From: Ariolimax columbianus
Taxonomy: Eukaryota; Mollusca; Gastropoda; Stylommatophora; Arionidae
Assembly: GCA_036924085.1 (NCBI GenBank)
Contig: JAVGWX010000019.1
Location: forward strand, 22,606,293 to 22,670,292
Direction of reading: 5' to 3'
DNA length: 64,000 bases
Shown one piece after another: positions 48,801-58,600 of this stretch (its first letter is position 1; each line of letters begins with the position of its first letter). The translations under genes were made by a program, and so were the position numbers. The notes below the pieces were generated by a model. The model did no database searches. It saw only the letters and a program-made list of their open reading frames with translations, and was not told the origin of the DNA.

Positions 48801-49728
48801 GGATATATTTCCAGAGGTGGTAGAAAATATACCAGGTATTGCAAACAAAAACTGCCAGACTGAAAAAGAAAGGAGAGACACTACCCTAAGCTTCATAACG
48901 AAAAGCTACCCAAGCATGGACTGGACCCATGCATACACCGACGGTTCTGTAACAAACACTACACAGAACGGAGGGGCAGGAGCATTCCTGAACCTACCAA
49001 ATGGCAGAAAAATAACACTGTCATTCGCTACTGGTAAGTACACAAGCAATTTCAGAGCGGAGGCAGAGGCACTGAGGGCGGCAGTGGAAGAAATGGTGAC
49101 ACACAGTGAAAATGAGAGCCATATAGTCCTGCTGACAGATGCTCTCGCCGTAGTCACAGCGCTAAAAAGCCAGAAAAACACTGAGCTTAATGACTTAAGA
49201 GCAGCACTCTGCAAACTGTGCCAGCAGTCCGCACCAAAAAGGGTAGTGGTACAGTGGGTTCCGTCACACTGCAACATCCAAGGCAACGAGGAGGCAGACA
49301 GACTGGCAAAAGAAGGTGCAAGACTACCACAAACAGATACCAGTATGACGTACGAAGAGTCAAAACGGCTTATCAAAGCCAGATACATGACCAAATGGGA
49401 AACCGAACATACTGGTTACACCAAAAACGATGCCTATTACCAGTTAAACCGAAGAGAGCAGGTCGTTGTCTTCAGACTTCGCACTGGCCACAACAGACTG
49501 AGGTACCACCTATTCAACAAATTGAAGATAGGGTGTACCGACGAATGCCCGTGCGGTACTGGTAAAATGACCACTGAACATCTGCTGCAGAACTGCCCGA
49601 CATACGAGGATCAGAGAGAGCAGATGTGGCCATTACCAGTGGAATTGCAAGACAAGCTCTATGGCAGTGGCGAGAGCCTCAGGATGACCGCCGCTTTTTT
49701 CGAAAAAATAATGGTTACTGTCTGACTG
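45826..49728 (+). CDS. LINE polyprotein: endonuclease, reverse transcriptase, RNase H
   Basis: 1299 codons, uninterrupted. Approximate residues: APE-type endonuclease 75-290 (LQWNAEGV, CIQETHL, NLYGPPN, GDFNSHSERWG, STPDLAF, SDHRPI, all catalytic residues in place); reverse transcriptase about 510-850 (KSPGKDGITNEML, GYRPISLLS, QQAGFRQHRSTEDQ, DLEKAFDKVW, GVPQGGVLSPTLF, FADD); RNase H about 1025-1170 (YTDGSV, RAEAEALRAAV, LLTDALAVV, GNEEADRLAKEGA); C-terminal Cys/His motif CPCGTGKMTTEHLLQNC. The ATG lies in a stretch shared with the SINEs. Compared with its relative at 20595 it lacks three residues just after FADD (LATEKN versus LAMWTSEKN), by a 9-base in-frame loss. No separate gag-like ORF1 is seen. 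The enzyme copies its own RNA at an endonuclease-made nick. Confidence 0.93.
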
Positions 49729-49749
49729 TGTACGCAGAAGAAGAAGAAG

Positions 49750-50010
49750 ATACAGGCATGATCCTCACCTCATCTTCCTAGTAGCCCTCCCTGGAAACAA
49801 GCTGTTTTCATGGCAGGATGGCTAACGAGGTGAGGAATCCATGTGATCCCTGTAGTAGTGAGCGACACGCAGATGAAGCCAAGCCCCGGTCCACCTTCAC
49901 CAGCACGCTCGAGATGTGAGGAAAGCTACTGCAACCCGCCACTTAACGTCCTTTTCCGAGCGCATAAAAGAGTAACCTACTCATTGTGGGCATTCGCAAA
50001 CAACATCATA
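49750..50010 (+). repeat. Repeat X, right part
   Basis: Begins with the LINE target duplication atacaggcatga, then tcctcacctcatcttcctag, ggctaacgaggtgagg and the end actcattgtgggcattcgc. Together with 43365-43440 it makes one complete repeat X. Confidence 0.85.
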
Positions 50011-50457
50011 AGACATTTAATTCATTTTTCATGTAGAACTCTGTCAGAAGCATTCCTGAAATCTATGACTGTTCTTTTGTTTGTCAATGTCATCGCTGTG
50101 CAGGATCTTGAATGATAAAGTACAAAGTATATTTTTGCACACACTAATGCAGTCATTGGTTGGAACAAAAGAGAACACCTCTCCAGTAGATTCACATCAA
50201 CTTTCATTGCTCTACCTAGAGCTAACACTACTAGACAAAGACACTAAGGTGTCGCTTTCAGAATAATGAACATCTTTGTCATCACAGCCATTAGCAATTG
50301 TAGAGTGTAACTACTCTTGAAACTCTTGGATTGAATCTGTTTGCAAAAATAATTTTCTAGAATGCAAGTCAGAAAGTTTTCACAAAGAATCCATGATGCC
50401 CCTAGAAAATCTAGAAATAAAAATCTTTAAACTTCCGGCAGGAAACATGTTTTTTGG
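50011..50457. other. Intergenic, no feature recognised
   Basis: The first part weakly resembles antisense LINE text (FRNASDRVLHE-like on the - strand near 50030-50060). Nothing firm. Confidence 0.4.
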
Positions 50458-50690
50458 GTTGTTTTTTTTTGGCGTTAGCCTTATTTCGCTAATTTCCAAG
50501 GCGGTGTGCATTTCACTGTGGTTTTTATTTTGCGCCTGTCGGCCTAGTGCATCCGACTTCAGCATGCATTTTATGTAAGGATCTGCTTCCTCCTGCATTT
50601 TATAAGGGTTTGCTTCCCCAGGGTAACGACTGGTGCTGTGATGGGGATCGAACACAGCACCTTCGGATTGTGAGCCGTGCCGTCCCTGAA
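50458..50690 (-). mobile_element. SINE family 2, inverted copy
   Basis: The - strand starts gggacggcacggctcacaat, has ggtgctgtgttcgatcccca (B box), catgctgaagtcggatgcac, gcgcaaaataaaaaccacag and the end aaataaggctaacgccaaaa. Its body repeats the same central domain as the other SINEs. Confidence 0.85.
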
Positions 50691-50819
50691 ACATAATTAA
50701 ATTGAGAAAAACTTGAAATGGAAAAAGTCAATTTCTGTGCACAACCGCTATAACTACTATGTCTGCTTGCCGGTTTTCTGAAAAAAATCGCAGAACCAAT
50801 CCATCGGCTCCACTTACTG

Positions 50820-50995
50820 AGACAGTTAATAGATCACAGCTCTGACAACAAATGTGCTGGATCGAAAAGTGCAGATATTGCAGTCAATCTGTAAACTAGC
50901 GACAACCCATTCTGTTCTCCAGACTACGTCCTGCTACTTGCAAAGCCCTGTTCAGGGCTTGGTAGTAGGTAGTGGAAGATTGAAAACAAACGTAG
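50820..50995 (+). mobile_element. SINE family 1, 3' half
   Basis: gtgctggatcgaaaagtgca, gatattgcagtcaatctgta, and the end tgttcagggcttggtagtag. 5' truncated. Confidence 0.65.
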
Positions 50996-51359
50996 AAAAA
51001 TAAGATCACGGCTAACCAACATAATCGGCGCTGAGACACGAAGAATTGTCGCGTCAGAACAAGACTGAAATTAAGACAAAGTTTTTTACAGCCAATGACA
51101 GAGTGATCTTTGTGTCCGAGTACTGAAAGAGGAATGTGTGACGATGTAGTGCATGGGATGGGAAGTAAGTACCACAATAAATAGAGAACAAGCTAAACCT
51201 ATTAAACACATATTCATGAAGCAGGGCTGGGAAAGATTGCGATAAGAATGGTTTAGTTTAGTTCAGTTGAAGAATGTACGTCATTGCACAAAGTTTAACC
51301 CATAAGTGCTCTGTTCTTCATATTTTTTTTAGAATCTCGGCACAATGTGTAGCACCAGC

Positions 51360-51640
51360 GAGGATCCGGTAGTAGATTGAGTAGATTTTTTACATAATTT
51401 TGAATTTTGCTTGGGCAGTGGCAGTTAAGTCTACTCTTTTTATATTTCCAAAACTGCTGAGGGATTTTTAATGTGTATGACACTACACACGGGCATCCAA
51501 TCTCTACCACCCAGATATCTGGGGGGAAATACCAGAAAGTCCACACGAAGAAATCCCAGTCTCCACCATGATTTGAACCTGCAACCTCCAGCACCCAATG
51601 CCGACGTTTTACCTCGAGACCACTAAGTCCCAATAATGAG
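51360..51640 (-). mobile_element. SINE family 3, inverted copy
   Basis: The - strand has ggacttagtggtctcgaggt, ggaggttgcaggttcaaatc (B box-like), ccccccagatatctgggtgg and the tail with aaaatctactcaatctacta. Confidence 0.7.
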
Positions 51641-51764
51641 AATGGTTGAAGGTAATAGATGCAGTGGGAGACTAAAGATGTTGGATGACATGACACATTG
51701 GCTTGGAAAACAAAGACCAATTGATGTACTGAAGTGTTCTAAAATCATATGGTTGTGGAAGGAA

Positions 51765-52020
51765 TTGATAATCAGTGACACCAGGCATAACACATAATGG
51801 TGATTATTATATGTTCTGACAAGTGATATTAGGTATAACACATAATGGTGATTATTATATGTTCTGACAAGTGATATTAGGTATAACACATAATGGTGAT
51901 TATTATATATGTCCTGACAAGTGACATTAGGTATAACACATAATAGTGATTATTATATGTTCTGACAAGTGACATTAGGTATACCATATATTGGTGATTA
52001 AAATATTAGTCCTGACCAGT
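51765..52020. repeat. 48-bp minisatellite, about 5 copies
   Basis: Unit gtgatattaggtataacaca plus taatggtgattattatatgttctgacaa, with small variations. Intergenic, 3' of the SLC1 gene. Confidence 0.9.
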
Positions 52021-52024
52021 ATTT

Positions 52025-52375
52025 AAAGATCATGTCACGAACGAAGAAATCCGACAGAGAGTTGAAAACGCTATTGGCCATTTTGAAGATCTGTTCACAA
52101 CAATCAAAAGATGAAAGATGTCCTGGTGCGGGCACGTCGTGAGGTCCAACGGAATTACCAACTCAATACTCTTTGGTTCCGTACCGGGACAGAGAAGATT
52201 TGGACGTCCAAGGAAGAGGTAGGTGGACAACATCACTGAGTGGTCAAGCCTTCGTCCCGATGAGATACGACAGGCGGCGGCAGACAGAAAAATGGCGTGG
52301 GATGGGATTTTGGGAGTGTCTTCAAGTGTGCGCCAACAACCTGATGGGTTACAGGATGAACTGAACTGAAGTATT
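52025..52375 (+). mobile_element. RTE-like LINE 3' end
   Basis: Codes ERIRQRVENAIGHFEDLFTT-like text (NEEIRQRVENAIG), then SWCGHVVRSNGIT, and ends gggttacaggatgaactgaa. Same family as 2256-4150; 5' truncated. It lies directly 3' of the last SLC1 exon. Confidence 0.8.
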
Positions 52376-52464
52376 TAAGAAATTTATAGCACATTCCCTG
52401 GCTTCAAAATTAAGTTGCAGAAATGTATTATTCTGCACATGACACCATTTTTATCTGTTTTACA

Positions 52465-52654
52465 TTATGATACAGATGTCTTATCTTCTGTCACATTCTC
52501 CTTATCCATTTTCGTTTCTATGGCGTTGTTTTGTGTTTTGTTGATAGAATTCTCAGAATCTTTGACAGCCTTTCCAGTTTTTGAACATATAGCGTCTGTG
52601 ACTACTGCCACCATTACGTGACTTACAGCGTTGACACCAGATCTGTAGCGGTCA
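52465..52654 (-). CDS. SLC1 gene last exon: TM8 and C-terminus
   Basis: Acceptor TGTTTACAG. Reads LDRYRSGVNAVSHVMVAVVT then a polar tail ending EDKTSVS and TAA at 52467-52465. Aligns with 'LDRFRTTTNVLGDSLGAGIV'. The Arg and Asn are kept; the Thr after Arg is Ser and the Asp of GD is His. The tail is about 40 residues and lacks a known sorting motif. Confidence 0.88.
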
Positions 52655-55600
52655 CTGTAAACAGGACAAAGGAAAACATACATATCAACACTATTTATGG
52701 GATTTTACTATATGTTTGACTAAGGAAAACATATCAACACTATTTATGGGATGTTACTATATGTTTGACTAAGGAAAACATACATATCAACACTATTTAT
52801 TGGATGTTTCTATATGTTTGACTAAGGAAAACATACATATTAACAATATGGGAGGTGACAATATGTTTGACTAAGGAAAACCTACATATCAAAACTATTT
52901 ATGGAATGTTACTATATGTTTAATAAGGAGAACATATCAACACTATTTATGAGTTATTACTATGAGACTTACTTCGAGACCACTCAGTCCCCATTATACT
53001 TTACTAATGCCCCTAAAACTAACACAAATAAACCTCTCATCCTTGCTAAAACTTACAGTATCCATTCCACAGCAAACAGGATGGCCACACCTTTGATAGG
53101 CACGTTGACTGAAGTCAAAATGATGATGAGTGTCACAATAGATGAACTTGGTACAGGAGGAATAGCCAGGGATAGTACAGAAGTCAATATACTGAAACAG
53201 AACAATATTGATGATATAGGATAACTGTCTTGAGCATCTTGTGAGAACATACTATAAAAGGTAGTTACAAAGCAGTGTCTTAGTGGATGAAGTGTTGGAG
53301 ACTTCATGCATGGCATCTCAGCTTTATTATATGAGGTGATGTTCCCTTTCTGGCTACCTGTCTTCCTTAAATGAAAACCATGTGATTGCTTACAGCTGGG
53401 TTGACTGGATCGAGCTGCAACATGTATTACTTCTTCTTCTTCTTCTGCGTACACAGTCAGACAGTAACCATTATTTTCTCGAAAAAAGCGGCGGTCATCC
53501 TGAGACTCTCGCCACTACCATAGAGCTTGTCTTGCAGTTCCACTGGCAATGGCCACATCTGCTCTCTCTGATCCTCGTATGTCGGGCAGTTCTGCAGCAG
53601 ACGTTCAGTGGTCATTTTACCAGTACCGCACGGGCATTCGTCGGTACACCCTATCTTCAATTTGTTGAATAGGTGGTACCTCAGTCTGTTGTGGCCAGTG
53701 CGAAGTCTGAAGACAACGACCTGCTCTCTTCGGTTCAACTGGTAATAGGCATCGTTTTTGGCAACATGTATTAAAATCAGGGACTTTTGCTTTGAAATGC
53801 AAGCTATCTAACAGCTTTGCCGCCCAGAGGCTTATCTCATTATAACTGAAATAGATGGGGTATTCGGTGGTCTCGAGGTAAGGTGTCCGCCTGGGGGTCG
53901 TTAGTTCGAATCAATGTGGAGACCAGGATTTTTTTTATTTCTTCACGTGGATCTACTGGTAAAAATTCGTCTGATCTCTGGGTAGCAAGATCAGACTCTG
54001 TGTTCAGTGTCAAGCAAGTTAAAAAAAAACCTTGGCAGTTAGAAATCTATCTCTGCCTGGACAACATTCTAGCTAAAAAATATATCCCAAAATGATTTGT
54101 ACCTTCCCTCACGTGGTTTATTAAAAGCAGCATGTACATGGCGTCTAACTGGCTGCAGGTCTACTTAGCTCTAGTGTTTGAGTCTATTAAGATGGACTCG
54201 CTCATCGGTTAAACCACCTTCCAAGAAACTTGTTGGTATACACATTCTGCAGAGTCTTCTAAACTAGTATAAAGACGTTAAGTTAATACAATGCTATTAA
54301 GAATATAGATTCTTCTTTGTACCTATTCCTTCTTGATTGGCTGGAGACATATCTTCATTGGTCACTCTGCACGGATTCCTTTCCACCTGTTTTTTAAGTT
54401 CTGCTCATGAGAATAGAATAACTTTGAATTTCAATTCAAGTGCTTTTGCCATATCCACATTTTCCCTCAAAAATTTTCTTTCATAAAATCAAGACCCAAT
54501 CCAGTCCCTTGCTAATTATATTGTTGTGTTTCTTTACAAGCTGTGTCCTACACATAATATACTTTAATCTTCAATTTCCAGCTGTCTGTTTTGTTTTCGT
54601 GTTCTTTACCATTGATCTGCATGTTTTATTAGATTTGACAATTTTATATAAAGTGTATGATGAATACATCTGTTGTTGGTCTGCAGCCTGGATGTGATAT
54701 TTTGGTTATATAATGTTTTTCTTCATCATCATTTTTTTTTTCTTGACTCAGTACAGCCGACCATTTCACTATACAACTTCCTAATCTACAATTAAGGCAG
54801 TCAGCTCTGCTACAATTGTCGTACTGTGAATTTTTTTTCTAAACATTAGTATAGTCCGTCGGGGTCTTTGTGTATGACAAGGATAGGAATAGCACCACTA
54901 CCCCACCGACGTACATAGTGGTCACATGTTTCTCAATTCACCAGTGAATATTTGGCAGGTCTGCAACATGTTTTCAGCTGTCAAAGAACCCGCACCACAG
55001 ATGAACGGATAGTCCTGCCAAACACACATTTTCTATGAAAATAGGACCTCAGCCTATTGTGTCCAGTGTTTAACCTTAAAATGGTCACTTGATCATACCG
55101 GCAAAGTATTTGTTTAAATAACCTGGAGCGGTTTTTCTCTCATTTTGTTTCACAGACAGTTTTTTAGTTGCTGTGACCTCATCAGATGATTAATTAATGT
55201 ATTCAAACACAAAACATGAAATTTATTTGTGAAATTAAGTTATTTCATTTATATAAAGGAGCAACTCTTACCCAACTATACACATTGTTTCAAAAGACAT
55301 TGTATGTCCAGATGTTGTTGCTACAAATAGAGCACTAGCTGCCATATACAGGGCACTGCCATCTGCCTGCAAGGTCACAGACATTGGAATCACAAATGAG
55401 CTGATCTTATTGCTAATGCCAGAGCGACTGCAGGATGTAAGCATGTCAGGTATAGCAACAGACCTGTGCAGAAAATAAATGCAAAAATTGTTGTGACAAT
55501 CACAGAATACACACACATTTAAAGTAAATTGGATTATTTTTCTTGTTACCTGTAGCTCCAGGTTAAATTTTTATTCTTTTAACAGGATTGAGAATCCTTT

Positions 55601-58600
55601 TTGGAAACTACCTGGCACCAACCACTGCACAATAATTCATTTCAAATTTGTGCATTAAAGAGTGATAAGAGGACCAGTCCTCCTGACAGCTAACTTATTC
55701 CAAGCTCTACACAAGAGTTCAGGTCTAATTTTTGCAATATACAAATATAAGAGGACCAGTCCTTCTCAGAGCTGACTTATTCCAAGCTCTACACAAGAGT
55801 TCAGGTCTAATTTTTGCAATATACAAATATAAGAGGACCAGTCCTCCTCAGAGCTAACTTATTCCAAGCTCTAGACAAGAGTTCAGGTCTAATTTTTGCA
55901 ATATCCAAATATAAGATGACCAGTCCTTCTCAGGGCTAACTTATTCCAAGCTCTACACAGGAGTTCAGGTCTAATTTATAAGAGAACGAATCCTTCTCAG
56001 GGATACCTGACTACGAGTGCTACATAAAGTTTTAGACCTAACAATCTAATTATAGAGCAGAGGTCTCAAACTGAAACATCCCTGAGAGCAAAATGAAGAT
56101 AAGTTTGACAGTCTAAGAACTACACTATACAAAATCTTGCATTGATGACGATCTTTCTCCATCATCATATAGCATAACTATTGTTAGCGATCAAAGTTTT
56201 CTTTGAATATTTGCCAAACATTTTTTTTAGTTTATGTTTCTTCCATTTTAGCCTGGTTTAGCTTGCTCTTTTCTGGTCTTTATGTAATGTTATACTTCTT
56301 CAATTATGAATGCTATTTTTGTTTCTGTTTATAAGAATCGACGTCACTGCACTCTGGGTATACCCATAGGTGCTCAGTCTCTCTCATCAAATGGTGTAAG
56401 GTATGGATGCTGATGGTCCCTGTAGCTCGCTGGTTGTACACTCTCCTGCGCCGTTCTCTCATGCACCCCATTCCGCTCAAATCTCATTTAATGTCGCAAC
56501 TGTGCAGTCTGTGGATTGCTGCTTCATCTATTGTGGTGTCCTCATCCAGCAGGCGGTCATTGATTGATTTCAGAATGTCACTTCTATTCATCACTAATTT
56601 GCCAATAATGGGAGCTTGTGAAGCCATGTCAGCTCTTTCATTGCCCTGAACCCCGGCATGAGCAGGACAGTAGATCTAGGTCAACACTTGGAGGTTTGAG
56701 GCCTCAACAGCAGCTTTCCACTCGTACCTAAGCCATCTCTTCTGTACTTTCTGAAGTACGTCTTGCGCGTCTGTCACGATGACTGCCTTTGTTATAGAAG
56801 TCTCAGATATCCATTTCAGTGCTGAGGCCACTGCTAGAAAAATACAAAGGCATTGGAAAAGAGGTTAAATGCATTTGAAAATAAACTGTTGAACATTGGC
56901 TGGAAGGAATTCATAACCAACAAAACAATTAGAGAAGTCACCAGTCAACAATGTTTCATCACTCATCAGAAAGAAATGGTGGTCATACATCTGACATGTT
57001 TTTAGAATGGACGGCAACAGACTCCCTCTGCAAGCATTTATGTGGTCACCATCTGGCAGTAGGAAAAGAGGAAGACCGAAAGAGACTCTAAATCAAACAA
57101 TCGTCGGAAAGGGTTCCACTATGGGATTTGAATAACATTCATGAAAAGAGTGGCGTCACACAGATCAAACTGGAGAGCACTAGTTTCTACGTTATGTGTC
57201 ATGTATGGCACTTACAGAACATTGATTGATTGATTATGTAACTTGGTCATCTTTAAATAAAACCTGTAACTTTAAACTGCTAATTTGTGTAGCAAAGGCA
57301 ACAAGTAGTGTCAACAGAATTGTAAAAATGTGTCTGTCCGTCATAAATGTTGCTGCAGAAATGGATTGTACAGCTTAAACAAAATCTGGCAAGACATACA
57401 GTTGGCCGTATGCACGAAGATCAGATTAATGCATACATTGGTCCTGTCAATGTTTGTCTATGCTCATGAGACATGGACAATTACAGCTGACCTGCAGTGG
57501 AGGATATAGGAATTGAAGATGAGATGTTTCCTAAAATGAGGAAGTGCGAGAAAGAATTACAATAGCAATAGGGCCGCCTTTTGAAGGACATCTGGGCAAT
57601 GGTCAAAAGAGGGAAACTCGCTTGGTACAGGCACATATCGAGATCAAACGGTCTTACAAATATTATCCTGCATGGAAGGGTGTAAGGCAGATGTTGAAAA
57701 GGTCGTCCCAAAATGTGGTGAGAGGACAACATAAAAGAATAGACCAGAGGAGGCACAGGAAGTGGCCTCTGACAGAGAATGATGCGTGGAGTTGTGGGGG
57801 TGTTTTCATGGGTGCCCTAATGATCTCACCGGTTACAGGATAACCTGACCTGCTCTGACTGAGAAATGGATATGTCCGAATTGGTGTGTTGTTGCATAAT
57901 ATAGACACAAGAGTGTCATGAGTGTTAAATACACAACATAATATAAACACAAAATTGTGTCATGAGTGTTAAATACGCAACATAGATAAATGTTGATAAC
58001 AATATAATAATATGCAAGAGAAAATATGGAACAATCTATAATGATTCCTTAGTTGAAAAGCTTTGATAAGAAATGTAGACAGGGTTACCATACATTCTCT
58101 TTTCACCAGACATGCCTTATTTTAGAGGCCTTAAATTTCTGCCCGACCACGTTTTTAGAATATGCAAAAATGTCTGGGTATTTACTTTCATCTCTTATAT
58201 TTGAATTCTGCTTATTAAAATTACAGCTGATTACTAGATATTTTAAAATTGTGTGCGCTGGTAATTAATTTCCCAGATTCTGTGAACTGTACATTATGTT
58301 GATAATGGAAATATAATCTTACACAAGAACTAGTTTATGTTAAACAATAGATACATTTTCTTGTGTTATTAGGAGTTACTTTTTACATATATTGCAAAAG
58401 CAAATATCGTTTTAAATAAATCATGCCAAAATGAAAGTGTAAATTCAATGAAGAATTAAAAACTAAATTTTAGTTAGTTTTTTTAATAGCCAAGACAAGT
58501 TGGAAGCTGAATGTACTGTATGCAAATCTGGTACTTATATTTCAATGGCAAACAAAGATACTGCTGATTTGAAAGCTAATGTAGAAATTTTGAAGCACAA

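Larger units (their letters stand above)
43441..49749 (+). mobile_element. Young LINE insertion with an 18S rRNA 5' end
   Basis: A complete insertion unit of 6309 bp. Both flanks carry atacaggcatga (43429-43440 and 49750-49761), and the flanks joined without it restore repeat X as seen at 14330-14380. Order: 18S rRNA segment (43441-44247), 18S-derived tandem units (44186-44880), a leader without long open frames (44881-45825), the 1299-codon ORF (45826-49728), and a short 3' end finishing in (GAA)n. Single-ORF layout with endonuclease, reverse transcriptase and RNase H resembles the Ingi/Nimb/I group; I cannot place the clade exactly. The nearly identical copy at 53430-53760 shows recent activity. 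Confidence 0.9.

Noticed and set aside
46846..49394. Long - strand frames (60-166 codons) over the LINE ORF
   Set aside because: Antisense shadows of the 1299-codon frame with no family resemblance.
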